Below, piece after piece: positions 54,936 through 63,975 of a stretch of DNA of 64,000 nucleotides. Every line of letters starts with the position of its first letter. The stretch's first letter is position 1. Origin of the DNA: Streptomyces cynarae (GTDB taxonomy: Bacteria; Actinomycetota; Actinomycetes; Streptomycetales; Streptomycetaceae). The translations under genes and the position numbers were made by a program. The DNA is taken from contig NZ_CP106793.1 of NCBI RefSeq assembly GCF_025642135.1, positions 8,214,001-8,278,000 of the forward strand, read 5' to 3'. The notes beneath the pieces were generated by a model. That model made no database searches. It had not been told where the DNA came from and was given only the letters and a program-made list of their open reading frames with translations.

Positions 54936-55346
54936 GTGCACGACGAGTTCCTGTGCCATGTCACGGCATACGGCATCTGCGGAGGGCGAAGGGTCGGCGT
55001 CCCCCTCGGCACCTACCGCGCCCCGACCCTGGCCCTCGCCCTGTGGTGGATGCGCGACCGTGCCTCCTGGATCGCCCAACGGCTCGACCCGGACCCCGGC
55101 GACCCGCTCTTCCCGCCGAACTCCATCGCCCCCGTCGCCGACACGGTCCCCGACGTCCCGGCTGTCCTGCGTGCCTGGTGCGAGGACGTCGGGCAACAGG
55201 AGAGGGTGGCCGAGGAGCTGGCGGCCGGACGGCTGGTCCGTGTCGCCGTCAGTGACGACACCACCGAGTACGAACTGCTCGCCGAGTCCGTGGACGCGCT
55301 GCGGATGCAACGGTTCGTGCCCGCGCTGTCCACCCCGGTGGCCTGA
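54936..55346 (+). CDS. Conserved hypothetical protein
   Basis: A 136-aa soluble protein with no family I can name: VHDEFLCHVTAYGICGGRRVG, YRAPTLALALWWMRDRASWI and AEELAAGRLVRVAVSDDTTEY. Aromatic and Cys residues are concentrated in the first half. GTG 54936 is preceded by GGGGGAG, and the upstream codons lack a ribosome-binding site. It ends 20 bp before the convergent streptophobe gene. Confidence 0.7.
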   Translation: MHDEFLCHVTAYGICGGRRVGVPLGTYRAPTLALALWWMRDRASWIAQRLDPDPGDPLFPPNSIAPVADTVPDVPAVLRAWCEDVGQQERVAEELAAGRLVRVAVSDDTTEYELLAESVDALRMQRFVPALSTPVA

Positions 55347-55365
55347 CCGAGGGCCGTGCGCCGCG

Positions 55366-56652
55366 TCATGGAACCTCGCCCCGTCGCTGCACCCTCCGGG
55401 CGAGCAGCCCGCCCGCGAACCCGGTCGTAAGTCCCCACACCAGGGCGAGCCCCAGCGCGGTCCCCGGCCGGGGTCTGAGGAACAGCACGCCGGAGAGCCC
55501 TCCGCCGAGGTCGCCGACCCCGATGAGCGACAGGCCGTAGTGCGCCGAGACCCGGCACAGCAGGCAGACGGCGAGAACCGCCGCCATCAGCGCGACCGCC
55601 ATGTGCACGGCGTGCCGCCACGGCCGCATCCCCGCCGGTGAGCGCGCCGCCAGCACGGACCCGGCGGCGATCAGCAGCACGGCGTCCACGGCCACGAGCC
55701 ACCACGCCAGACCGTCGAACCGGGCGAGCGTACGAAGGTTCAGCGTCGAGAGGTCCTCGGTCCGCAGCGCCACGTCGAGCAGATGCGGCATCGGCAGCCC
55801 GAACGGCCCGTCCACCCGGCCGTGCCAGGTGGCGCCCATGCCGAGGGTGAGCACCGGCCACACCAGGTTGGGCAGGCCCAGCAGGATCAGCGCGAACGTC
55901 TCGGCGGGGTGCCCGCGGGTCGCCGCCACCACCAGCGCGATCACGGCGCCCAGGGCGACGCAGGCGAGCAGCAGGGCCACCATGGCGTAGGCGGCGGGCC
56001 GCACCGACTCCTGGAAGCGCGACAGCCGGGCCGGCAGCGGCACACCTCGTGACACCAGCAGAGCGAGGACGAGCACGCCCGCCAGCCAGAGCAGACCGAA
56101 CAGCACGGTCGGCCACAGGTCCGTGGCGAAGCCGATCCTCGGGGAGATCCCGAACAGGCTGCCGATGTCGCCGATCGTTCCGGTGCCGAGCGGGACCGCG
56201 AAGGTCTGGCGGGCCACCAGGGCGAGGCCGACGAGCGCGACCAGCCACAGTACGGCGATCCGCCCTGCCCAGAGCGCCAGTTCACACCCGCCGGCGACGG
56301 CCCGGTGCCGCAGCGGGCGCAGGAATCCCGCGGCGATCACCAGCGCCCCGGACAGCGTCACCGACAGCGGCATCACCGTCAGCCCCGCCCGTGTGCCGGC
56401 CAGTGCACCGGCGTCGCCCGTCAGCCTCACACTGCCGCCGACAGCCACGACGACCACGGCCACGACCACCCGGGGGAACCCGCCCTCCGGGATGTCGCTG
56501 CCGCCCGCCGCCCACAGCCCGAGCGCGGCGAGCCCGCCCATGACGACCAGCCCGGCCAGCACCGTGACGCCGGCCCGTACCCAGCCGTGCGGTGCGAGTG
56601 CCGGGCCGCCGGTGCGGGCGGCGGCCCGGCCGGGCGGGCTCGTGACGCTCAC
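55366..56652 (-). CDS. Streptophobe-family membrane protein
   Basis: A 428-aa integral membrane protein with about 10 hydrophobic segments (VTVLAGLVVMGGLAALGLWAA; ALWAGRIAVLWLVALVGLAL and others) and the family tags AGFLRPLRHR and GISPRIGFATDLW. This matches the Streptomyces-restricted streptophobe proteins; their function is unknown. It is divergent from the PopR-like regulator, with tandem direct repeats in the shared 223-bp region. Confidence 0.8.
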   Translation of the reverse strand: MSVTSPPGRAAARTGGPALAPHGWVRAGVTVLAGLVVMGGLAALGLWAAGGSDIPEGGFPRVVVAVVVVAVGGSVRLTGDAGALAGTRAGLTVMPLSVTLSGALVIAAGFLRPLRHRAVAGGCELALWAGRIAVLWLVALVGLALVARQTFAVPLGTGTIGDIGSLFGISPRIGFATDLWPTVLFGLLWLAGVLVLALLVSRGVPLPARLSRFQESVRPAAYAMVALLLACVALGAVIALVVAATRGHPAETFALILLGLPNLVWPVLTLGMGATWHGRVDGPFGLPMPHLLDVALRTEDLSTLNLRTLARFDGLAWWLVAVDAVLLIAAGSVLAARSPAGMRPWRHAVHMAVALMAAVLAVCLLCRVSAHYGLSLIGVGDLGGGLSGVLFLRPRPGTALGLALVWGLTTGFAGGLLARRVQRRGEVP

Positions 56653-56703
56653 ACTGCCACGCTAGGCAGCCCCACGGCGCCCCGCACGGCCACGCCACTT
56701 CCA

Positions 56704-56763
56704 CCGCGAGCGCATCGATTTCCCCCGCGAGCGCATCGACGGCCGGATCCGTCGACGGCCGGA
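56704..56763. repeat. Two sets of direct repeats in popR/streptophobe region
   Basis: CCGCGAGCGCATCGA occurs at 56704-56718 and 56725-56739, a 21-bp period (two helical turns). TCGACGGCCGGA occurs at 56736-56747 and 56752-56763, a 16-bp period. They lie midway between the divergent starts. Confidence 0.7.
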
Positions 56764-56875
56764 CGAGCGGCACCCGTCAACTGCCGCCGCCGGCCCGGCC
56801 GCACGGCCGCACGGCTTCACCCAGGGCAGAACGTCGCTCCCTTCCCGTGGCGCCCCGGATCCCTAGGCTGAAGGG

Positions 56876-57307
56876 GTGAGCACTCATGCGCCGAACGAAG
56901 CCCGCGTCATCCCCCTGCGCCCGCAGACCGCGCCGCCCGGCTCCGGTGCGGCGACCCGCACCCCGCAGCGACCGACGGGGACCCCGCAGCCCCCCGTGCC
57001 CAAGGAGCCCTTGTGGCGCGACCTCGTCGGTGATGTGCTGCGCCGCGAACGGCTCGCCCAGGAGCGCACCTTGAAGGACGTCGCGGAGGCCGCCCGGATC
57101 TCGATGCCGTACCTGTCCGAACTGGAACGGGGCCGCAAGGAGGCCTCCTCCGAGGTTCTCGCGGCCGCCGCCCAGGCCCTCGGGCTCGGCCTCGCCGACC
57201 TGCTCACGCTCGCCCAGGACGAGCTGGCCCGGTACGCCCGGAGCCGGGTGGGCCGGGGCCGCAGGTCGCCGACGGCGCAGTACGACGGCCTCTGCCTCGT
57301 CGCCTGA
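56876..57307 (+). CDS. popR: PopR/ClgR-like Xre-family regulator
   Basis: A 143-aa regulator. A Pro-rich N-terminus precedes a Cro/CI-type helix-turn-helix (about 55-110): RRERLAQERTLKDVAEAARISMPYLSELERGRKEASSEVLAAAAQAL, in outline. It resembles PopR, the activator of clpP3-clpP4 in Streptomyces, whose own turnover by ClpP1P2 depends on its C-terminus; here the last residues are CLVA. It faces clpP4-clpP3 tail to tail. Two PopR-type boxes lie upstream of clpP3. GTG 56876 with AAGGGG immediately upstream. Confidence 0.8.
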   Translation: MSTHAPNEARVIPLRPQTAPPGSGAATRTPQRPTGTPQPPVPKEPLWRDLVGDVLRRERLAQERTLKDVAEAARISMPYLSELERGRKEASSEVLAAAAQALGLGLADLLTLAQDELARYARSRVGRGRRSPTAQYDGLCLVA

Positions 57308-57370
57308 CCGAATCGACGGCCGACGGCCGGTACAGAGGTGGGTCCCCCCGCCGTACCGGCCGCGCCGGGG

Positions 57371-57973
57371 TCAGACGAACGCCAGCCGTCGGCTCAGCAC
57401 CTCGTCAGCGAGCCCGTAGGCGACGGCCTCCTCGGCGGTGAACACCTTGTCGCGGTCCATGTCCGCGCGCAGCGTCGCGACGTCGTGGTGCGTGTGACGG
57501 GACAGGACCTCCTCCACCTGTGAGCGGATGCGGACCATCTCCTTGGCCGCGAGGCTGAGGTCGGAGACCGTGCCCTGCCGTCCGCCGCTGGCCGGCTGGC
57601 CGAGCAGCACCCGCGCGTGCTGGAGCACGAACCGCCGCCCGGGATCGCCACCGGCCAGCAGCACCGCCGCCGTGGAGGCCGCCTGGCCGACGCAGAACGT
57701 GGAGATCGGGGACTGCACGAACGTCATCGTGTCGTAGATCGCCATCAGGGAAGTGAACGATCCGCCGGGCGAGTTGAGGTAGATCGAGATCTCGTGCTCG
57801 GGATTCGACGACTCCAGATGCAGGAGTTGCGCGATGACCACATTGGCGACCCCGTCGTCGATCTCGGTGCCCAGGAAGATGATCCGCTCGTTCAGCAGCC
57901 GGCTGAAGACGTCGTAGGACCGCTCGCCCTGCGCGGTCCGCTCGATGACGTACGGAACCGTGTACGACCCCAT
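57371..57973 (-). CDS. clpP4: ClpP4-type protease subunit, catalytic His replaced
   Basis: A 200-aa ClpP-family subunit, second gene of the operon. Nucleophile S100 is in [13 protein letters not shown], and an Asp lies in DMDRDKVF (171-175). The expected catalytic His, 25 residues after Ser, is Gly125: [10 protein letters not shown] where VLxHQPxGG is usual. Codon GGC is clear. It probably serves as a non-catalytic or impaired ring in a mixed ClpP3P4 complex. ATG 57973 follows the ClpP3 stop by one base. Confidence 0.88.
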   Translation of the reverse strand: MGSYTVPYVIERTAQGERSYDVFSRLLNERIIFLGTEIDDGVANVVIAQLLHLESSNPEHEISIYLNSPGGSFTSLMAIYDTMTFVQSPISTFCVGQAASTAAVLLAGGDPGRRFVLQHARVLLGQPASGGRQGTVSDLSLAAKEMVRIRSQVEEVLSRHTHHDVATLRADMDRDKVFTAEEAVAYGLADEVLSRRLAFV

Positions 57974-57974
57974 G

Positions 57975-58613
57975 TCACAACCCCATCCGTCGACGCGACG
58001 CGGCCGGGCGGACGTCGGTGAGCGACTCCACCACCCGGTCCACCATTCCGTACTCCCTGGCCTGCTCCGCCGTGAACCAGCGGTCCCGGTCGCCGTCCCG
58101 AGCGATCGTCTCCTCGCTCTGCCCGGTGTGCTCGGCGGTGATCCGCTCGATGGCCTTCTTGGTGTACTGAAGGTTCTCCGCCTGGATCTCGATGTCCGCG
58201 GCGGTGCCGCCGATGCCCGCCGACGGCTGGTGCATCATGATCCGCGCGTTCGGCAGCGCGAACCGCTTGCCCCGCGTCCCCACGGTGAGCAGGAACTGGC
58301 CCATGCTCGCGGCGAACCCCATCACCAGCGTCGAGACGTCGTTCGGGATGAGCCGCATGGTGTCGTAGATCGCCAGCCCCGCGGTGACCGACCCGCCGGG
58401 GCTGTTGATGTAGAGGCTGATGTCGGTGCGCGGGTCCTCCGCCGACAGCAGGAGCAGCTGCGCGCACACCCGGTTGGCCGACACCTCGTCGACCTGAGTG
58501 CCGAGGAAGACGATCCGCTGGGCGAGCAGTTGTGCGGCGAGGTGGTCGTCGAAGCGGCTGGGCGGTGTGTCGCCCTCCTCCGCCCGCGGCGAGAGCGTGG
58601 TGAGTGGAATCAT
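57975..58613 (-). CDS. clpP3: ClpP3-type protease subunit
   Basis: A 212-aa ClpP subunit with an intact triad: S103 ([12 protein letters not shown]), H128 ([11 protein letters not shown]) and an Asp in RDGDRDRW. It forms the proteolytic chamber with ClpP4 and backs up ClpP1P2. ATG 58613 is preceded by AAGGAGA; longer readings have no family N-terminus. The operon is preceded by two PopR-type boxes, so PopR accumulation should activate it. Confidence 0.9.
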   Translation of the reverse strand: MIPLTTLSPRAEEGDTPPSRFDDHLAAQLLAQRIVFLGTQVDEVSANRVCAQLLLLSAEDPRTDISLYINSPGGSVTAGLAIYDTMRLIPNDVSTLVMGFAASMGQFLLTVGTRGKRFALPNARIMMHQPSAGIGGTAADIEIQAENLQYTKKAIERITAEHTGQSEETIARDGDRDRWFTAEQAREYGMVDRVVESLTDVRPAASRRRMGL

Positions 58614-58686
58614 CGGGTCTCCTTGTCGGTGGCACGGATGCCGTCGACTCCACTCTTGACCTCGGGAGATCCCCGGATGCGGTTTC

Positions 58687-58716
58687 TCTGCCCGCCGCAG
58701 ATTCGCCACGGGCAGA
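58687..58716 (-). promoter_or_regulatory. Two abutting PopR-type boxes
   Basis: I recall the PopR operator as TCTGCC-N3-GGCAGA. At 58687-58701 the sequence TCTGCC-CGC-CGCAGA has one mismatch, and at 58702-58716 TTCGCC-ACG-GGCAGA has two. The boxes touch, 74-103 bp upstream of the clpP3 start, as expected for an activator site. Confidence 0.72.
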
Positions 58717-58725
58717 GGCCACGGC

Positions 58726-59925
58726 TCAGCCCTTCTCGCGCAGCTGCCGGAAGAACGCCCGTACGTCCTTCACCAGCAGGTCCGGCTCCTCCATGGCCGC
58801 GAAGTGCCCGCCCCGGTCGAACTCCGTCCAGCGCACGAGGTTCTCCGTCCGCTCCGCCCTGTGGCGCAGCGGGATCTGGATCTCGGCGGGGAAGACCGCC
58901 AGCGCGGTCGGCGCGGTCGACGGTTCGGCCGGCGCGGCGGCCCGGCCCGTGGTGTGCGCCCGCTCGTAGTAGATCCGGGACGACGAACCGGCGGTCCCGG
59001 TCAGCCAGTACAGCGACACGTTGGTCAGCAGCAGGTCCCGGTCGACGGCCTCCTCGGGCAGCTCCTCGGAGTCCGTCCACTCGCGGAACTTCTCCACGAT
59101 CCACGCGAGTTGGCCGACGGGCGAGTCGGTGAGCGCGTACGCCAGCGTCTGCGGCCGGGTGGAGTGCAGCATCGCGTAGCCCGCGCCCTCACGCTGCCAT
59201 TCGGACCAACGCTGCCAGGAGGTGAGCGTGCGCTCCCGCTCCTCGGAGCTGAGCGCGGCCAGCTCCTCGGTGGCCGGTTCGGTCAGCTGCTGGGCGCCGG
59301 GCAGCAGGTTCAGGTGGATGCCGATCGCCCGCTCCGGGTGGGCGCGGCCCAGCTCGCGGGAGATGGCCGAGCCCCAGTCGCCGCCCTGGGCGCCGAAGCG
59401 CGGGTAGCCGAGCCGGTCCATCAGCTCCACCCACGCGTCGGCGACCCGGCCCGCCTCCCAGCCGGTGTCCCGGGTCGGTCCGGACGGACCGAACCCCGGA
59501 ATGCTCGGCACCACCACGTGGAACGCGTCGGCGGGATCGCCTCCGTGGGCGGCCGGATCGGTGAGCGGCCCGACCACGTCGAGGAACTCCACGATCGACC
59601 CCGGCCAGCCGTGCGTGATGATCAGCGGGGTGGCGTCCGGCTCCGGGGAGCGCACATGGGCGAAGTGGACGTGTGCGCCGTCGATCTCCGTGGTGAACTG
59701 CGGCCACGCGTTCAGCCGCGCCTCGGCGGCCCGCCAGTCGTAGTCATGGCGCCAGTACCGCACGAGCTCCTTGAGATAGTCGAGGGGTACCCCGTACGCC
59801 CACCCCACGCCGGGCAGCTCGTCCGGCCAGCGGGCGCGGTCGAGCCGGTCATGGAGATCGTCGAGGTCGCTCTGGGGGATCGCGAGGCGGAAGGGCCGGA
59901 TGCTCTCGGCGGGCGATGACGTCAT
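58726..59925 (-). CDS. Epoxide hydrolase (EHN-type alpha/beta hydrolase)
   Basis: A 399-aa hydrolase with the epoxide-hydrolase N-terminal domain (about 8-115; IRPFRLAIPQSDLDDLHDRLDRARWPDE). The alpha/beta core has the oxyanion HGWPGS (about 105), nucleophile Asp in GAQGGDWGSAI, and the C-terminal catalytic His in DRGGHFAAMEEP. It opens epoxides to diols. Its 3' end lies only 10 bp from the PopR boxes. ATG 59925. Confidence 0.9.
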   Translation of the reverse strand: MTSSPAESIRPFRLAIPQSDLDDLHDRLDRARWPDELPGVGWAYGVPLDYLKELVRYWRHDYDWRAAEARLNAWPQFTTEIDGAHVHFAHVRSPEPDATPLIITHGWPGSIVEFLDVVGPLTDPAAHGGDPADAFHVVVPSIPGFGPSGPTRDTGWEAGRVADAWVELMDRLGYPRFGAQGGDWGSAISRELGRAHPERAIGIHLNLLPGAQQLTEPATEELAALSSEERERTLTSWQRWSEWQREGAGYAMLHSTRPQTLAYALTDSPVGQLAWIVEKFREWTDSEELPEEAVDRDLLLTNVSLYWLTGTAGSSSRIYYERAHTTGRAAAPAEPSTAPTALAVFPAEIQIPLRHRAERTENLVRWTEFDRGGHFAAMEEPDLLVKDVRAFFRQLREKG

Positions 59926-60046
59926 GCGGCGATGCTAGTGACGGGCACCGAGACCGCCACACGGATTGATCCGCGGCTTGGCCGATGAGTTCCGGGGCGA
60001 GGATCGGTCTGCACAGGTGACCGCTTCCACACTCAAGGAGGTACAC

Positions 60047-60529
60047 ATGGCCACCGAGGGATTCACCACCTGTCTCTGGTTCGACGGCCAGGCCGAGGAC
60101 GCCGCGCACTACTACGTGTCGATCTTCAAGAACTCCAGCATCGGGCAGGTCGGCCGCTACACCGAGGCCGGCCCCGGACCCGCCGGTTCCGTGATCGCCG
60201 TCGACTTCACGGCCAACGGCCACAAGTTCGTCGCCCTGAACGGCGGACCCCAGTTCACGTTCAACGAGGCGATCTCCTTCCAGATCTACTGCGAGAACCA
60301 GGAGGAGATCGACTACTACTGGACCAAGCTCACCGAGGGCGGCGGTCAGCCGGGCCCCTGCGGCTGGCTCAAGGACAAGTACGGCGTGTCCTGGCAGGTC
60401 ATCCCCGACGGGCTCCTCGACATGGTCGGCGACCCGGACCAGGAGAAGGCGGCCCGCACCACGCGCGCGATGCTGTCGATGGGCAAGCTCGACATCGCCG
60501 CCCTGGAGAAGGCGTACACGGGCGAGTAG
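60047..60529 (+). CDS. PhnB-like VOC-fold protein
   Basis: A 160-aa protein of the PhnB/3-demethylubiquinone-methyltransferase-like VOC family: TTCLWFDGQAEDAAHYYVSIFKNSSI, EAISFQIYCENQEEIDYYWTKLTEGG and CGWLKDKYGVSWQVIPDGLLDM. The actual activity of this family is unclear. AAGGAGGT lies 6-7 nt upstream of ATG 60047, the best ribosome-binding site in the window. Followed after 92 bp by an SRPBCC protein. Confidence 0.88.
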   Translation: MATEGFTTCLWFDGQAEDAAHYYVSIFKNSSIGQVGRYTEAGPGPAGSVIAVDFTANGHKFVALNGGPQFTFNEAISFQIYCENQEEIDYYWTKLTEGGGQPGPCGWLKDKYGVSWQVIPDGLLDMVGDPDQEKAARTTRAMLSMGKLDIAALEKAYTGE

Positions 60530-60621
60530 CGACCGCGGGGCGACGGCGGCCCTCCCGTGTCAGGGTGAGCCGGTCGCCGCGTTCGTTGCGGCGCGCCCAC
60601 AACCGGAAGGACTGATTCGCC

Positions 60622-61152
60622 ATGGCCGCCGACCTCACCGGTACCTACCTCACCCTCGACGACGGCCGCCCCGCCGTCCGCTTCAGCCGTGTCCACGACC
60701 ACCCGATCGACCGGGTCTGGCGGTTCGTCACCGATCCGGACGAACTCGCCGCATGGTTCCCCTCCCGCGCCGAGTTCGACCTGCGCCCCGGCGGGACCGT
60801 CCGGTTCAGCGGGGACCCGAACATGCCCGAGTCCACCGGCACCGTCCTCGCCGTCGACGCGCCCCGGCACCTCTCCTTCGCGTGGGGCGGTGACGAACTC
60901 CGCTTCGACCTGGAGGAACCGGGCGAGGGGCGCACCCGGTTCACCCTGACCAACGTCCTGGGCGAGCGGAACGCCGCCGCCCGCAACGGCGCCGGCTGGG
61001 AGGTCTGCCTGGCCGCCCTGGAGGCGAAGTCCCGCGGCGGGCGCTCCGAGGGGCCGCATGCCGGGCCCACCGCGCCCTGGAAGGAGTACTACGAGGCCTA
61101 CGTCGAGGCCGGGGTCCCCTCGGGCGCGCCCGTCCCCGGCGCCGACGCCTGA
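60622..61152 (+). CDS. SRPBCC (AHSA1-type) protein
   Basis: A 176-aa START/AHSA1-like domain protein: VRFSRVHDHPIDRVWRFVTDPDELAAWFPSRAEFDLRPGG and HLSFAWGGDELRFDLEE. It should bind a hydrophobic ligand or act as a co-chaperone-like protein. Often co-encoded with PhnB-like proteins, as here. Convergent with the ABC transporter gene, 4 bp apart. Confidence 0.85.
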   Translation: MAADLTGTYLTLDDGRPAVRFSRVHDHPIDRVWRFVTDPDELAAWFPSRAEFDLRPGGTVRFSGDPNMPESTGTVLAVDAPRHLSFAWGGDELRFDLEEPGEGRTRFTLTNVLGERNAAARNGAGWEVCLAALEAKSRGGRSEGPHAGPTAPWKEYYEAYVEAGVPSGAPVPGADA

Positions 61153-61156
61153 CCCC

Positions 61157-63973
61157 TCACGCCATCTGCCGCCGCACCAGCTCGTGCAGCCGACCGGTGG
61201 TGTCGGCGAGGAGCCGGCCGGGCGGGCCCTGCTGGGCGATCCTGCCGTCCTCCATCACGATGACCCGGTCGGCGTCCAGCACCGTGGACAGGCGGTGGGC
61301 GATCACGATCCGGGTGGCGTTCAGGGCACGTGTGGACTCGATGACCTTGCGCTGCGTCTCGTTGTCCAGCGCGCTCGTCGCCTCGTCGAAGAACAGGATG
61401 CGGGGCCGGCGGATCAACGCCTGAGCGATCATGAGCCGCTGCCGCTGGCCGCCCGAGATCGCGCCGCTGCCCTGGACGATGGTGTGCAGCCCCATCGGCA
61501 TCCGCTGGATGTCCTCCGCGAGGCCCGCCATCTCGGCCGCCGCCATCGCCTCCTCGGGGGTGTACGGCTCGGTGCCGCAGATGACGTCCAAAATGGACCC
61601 GTTCATCGGCTGCGCGTGCTGGAGCACCACCCCGCACTGGCGGCGCACCGCCGACTGGTCGAGCGCCGCGAGGTCCTGGCCGTCGTAGAGCACACTGCCG
61701 GACACCGGCTTGTCGAAGCCGATCAGCAGGCGCAGCAGGGTCGACTTGCCGCAGCCGCTCGGGCCCACGATCGCCACGAACTCGCCCGGCTTCACCTCGA
61801 ACGAGACGTCGTCGAGGACCAGGGGACCGTCGTCGGCGTACCGGAACGACAGCCTGCGCGCCTCGATCGCCCCGGACAGGACCCCCGGCCGGGTGCTCGC
61901 CGTGCGCACCTCGGGGGTCGCGTCCAGGACCGGCCTGATCTCCTCGAACAGCGGCAGCGCGGCCACCGCCGACACGAACGCGCCGGTCAGCTGGGTGACC
62001 GAGGTGAGCAGCATGGTCATGGAGGTGTTGAAGGTGAGGAAGTCGGCGGCCGAGAGCGCACCCTTCGCGGGCCCCGCCAACAGCATGAACAGCAGCAGGG
62101 AGCACAGCGGCAGGTACACCGCGCCCAGCACCGTGGTGAGGTTCTTGATCCGGCCGACCTTCTGCTGGAGTTCGCGGCTGCGTGCGAACTCCCGCGCCCA
62201 GGCGGCGTAGGCGTAGTTCTCGGCCGCCGCCACCCGCAGCTTGGGCAGGCCGCGCAGGGTCTGGAACGCCTGGTTGTTCAGCTTGTTGCTGAGCTGCACC
62301 AGCCGCCGCTGCCAGCGCACCTGCCACAACCCCAACCCGAGGAAGACGGCGGCGATGACGACGAGCATGCCGATGGCGGCCATGGCCATGGGCACGCTGT
62401 ACCACAGCAGCAGCCCCAGGTTCATCGCGCCGACCGTCACCGACTGGGCCACCGTGGGGCCGACTCCGGCGAGCAGCCGCCGGATGGCGCTGACCCCCAT
62501 CGCGGCGCTCGCCAGCTCGCCCGTGGAGCGCTCGGCGAAGAACTTCGTCGGCAGCCTCAGCAGCCGGTCCCAGACCGCCGGCTGGAGCGTCGCCTCGATC
62601 CGCCCCTCGAGGCGCAGGATGGTCAGGTTCTCCAGCAGCATGAAGGCGGCCGCCACCACGCCGGTGACCATGAGGGCGAGGCAGACCTGGACGATCAGCC
62701 CTTCCTGCGCCTTCGGCACGTATTCCCCGAGCACCTTGCCGGTGGCGATCGGCACCAGTGCGCCGATCGCGACGGTGACCAGTCCACTGATGAGCAGGTT
62801 GACCAGATCGCCGCTCATGCCGCGCATGCTGAACCGCAGCAGCCCGAGCGGACCGAGCCGCTGGTCGGGCAGCGGGCGGTAGAACATCACGGCCCGCGGC
62901 GCGAACTCCGCCGCGTTCGCCTTCTCGATCGGTGTCTCGCGTCCCGACGACGGGTGCACGGCGACATAGCCGCCGCGCCGCCACAGCAGCGCCACCGGCG
63001 CGCCGGACAGTGCCCGGTGACCCACCAGCGGGCCGACGTTCTCGTGCCACCAGCGCCCGTCGAGCCGTACCGCCCGGGTGCGTACGCGTGAGGCGACCGC
63101 GATGCGCTCCACCGGGTCCAGGCGGTCGCTCTCGGCGCCGCTCCGCGTGGGTTCGGCGAGGGTGATGCCGGCCGCCTCGGCCACCAGTCTGCAGGCCGCG
63201 TAGGTGGCGTCGGCGTCGGCGGCCGTGGTGCGCCGTTCCGAGGACTTCCCGATGGACGCCAGCAACGTCCGGTCGGCCTGGGCGCGGACCGCCTCGCCCG
63301 CCTTGATACCGGCCGCGGTACGGGTCTCGTGGGTGCGCTCCAGCTGCTCGATCCACCGGTCCAGGGTGGCGAGGAGGCGGTACTGCTGGTCGACCATGCC
63401 CTGCCAGACCGCCGGGTCCATCAGTAGGTCGGCAGCGGCCTCCGCCCCGTACAGGGAGCCGTACTGGACGCTGCCCGGCGGCACCTGCATCCAGAAGACG
63501 TCGTCGTCGGTGATGTCGGCGGCCCGCTCGGTGGCCATCGGCGCCTGGAACAGGATCGACAGGCTCCGGCCGACACCGAGAGCGAGGGCGTACTCCAGGG
63601 GACTCGTCGTCGGCGGCACGTACTGCGGGTTGCCGTACTCGTCGTACGACCAGGTCTGGGTGTCGGCCTGCTGGTACAGCTCGCGCAGCTGGATGCGGCG
63701 CACCACGCAGTCGCGCACCGGCCGGGCGACCAGGGTGTGCTGGGGTCCCGCGACCGGGCCGAGCAGCAGGGAGCCGGGCTCGAGACGGCCCAGGTGGTGC
63801 CAGTGGCCCTGTACCGCCGCATCGACGGCGAACAGGTCCAGCGCGCCGGACGCCACCAGCCACAGCACCTGCGGCCCCTCCAGGTCGAGCCGGCTCAGGC
63901 CCGAGCAGTCGATGGGGGCGCCCATCGCGCCCAGAGCGCCCAGGACGACGTCGCCCTCGTGCACCGCCGTCAT
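61157..63973 (-). CDS. NHLM/NHLP-type peptide-export ABC transporter (ABC2-like)
   Basis: A 938-aa ABC exporter. Residues about 1-400 form a long cytoplasmic region with cyclic-nucleotide-binding-like and unknown parts and no C39 Cys-protease. About six transmembrane segments (about 405-700) precede the ATPase: Walker A GPSGCGKST (about 767), signature ISGGQRQRLMIAQALI and Walker B RILFFDEATSAL. This architecture matches the second transporter of NHLM bacteriocin systems, which works with a peptidase-bearing ABC partner to export leader-cleaved RiPPs. ATG 63973 has AGGGAG 8 nt upstream. Confidence 0.82.
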   Translation of the reverse strand: MTAVHEGDVVLGALGAMGAPIDCSGLSRLDLEGPQVLWLVASGALDLFAVDAAVQGHWHHLGRLEPGSLLLGPVAGPQHTLVARPVRDCVVRRIQLRELYQQADTQTWSYDEYGNPQYVPPTTSPLEYALALGVGRSLSILFQAPMATERAADITDDDVFWMQVPPGSVQYGSLYGAEAAADLLMDPAVWQGMVDQQYRLLATLDRWIEQLERTHETRTAAGIKAGEAVRAQADRTLLASIGKSSERRTTAADADATYAACRLVAEAAGITLAEPTRSGAESDRLDPVERIAVASRVRTRAVRLDGRWWHENVGPLVGHRALSGAPVALLWRRGGYVAVHPSSGRETPIEKANAAEFAPRAVMFYRPLPDQRLGPLGLLRFSMRGMSGDLVNLLISGLVTVAIGALVPIATGKVLGEYVPKAQEGLIVQVCLALMVTGVVAAAFMLLENLTILRLEGRIEATLQPAVWDRLLRLPTKFFAERSTGELASAAMGVSAIRRLLAGVGPTVAQSVTVGAMNLGLLLWYSVPMAMAAIGMLVVIAAVFLGLGLWQVRWQRRLVQLSNKLNNQAFQTLRGLPKLRVAAAENYAYAAWAREFARSRELQQKVGRIKNLTTVLGAVYLPLCSLLLFMLLAGPAKGALSAADFLTFNTSMTMLLTSVTQLTGAFVSAVAALPLFEEIRPVLDATPEVRTASTRPGVLSGAIEARRLSFRYADDGPLVLDDVSFEVKPGEFVAIVGPSGCGKSTLLRLLIGFDKPVSGSVLYDGQDLAALDQSAVRRQCGVVLQHAQPMNGSILDVICGTEPYTPEEAMAAAEMAGLAEDIQRMPMGLHTIVQGSGAISGGQRQRLMIAQALIRRPRILFFDEATSALDNETQRKVIESTRALNATRIVIAHRLSTVLDADRVIVMEDGRIAQQGPPGRLLADTTGRLHELVRRQMA

Positions 63974-63975
63974 CC

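Noticed and set aside
54773..55255. Open frame beginning MVTEGQEWRYSKERVTRVT
   Set aside because: It overlaps the better-supported gene at 54936 in another frame and becomes Arg/Pro-rich shadow sequence.
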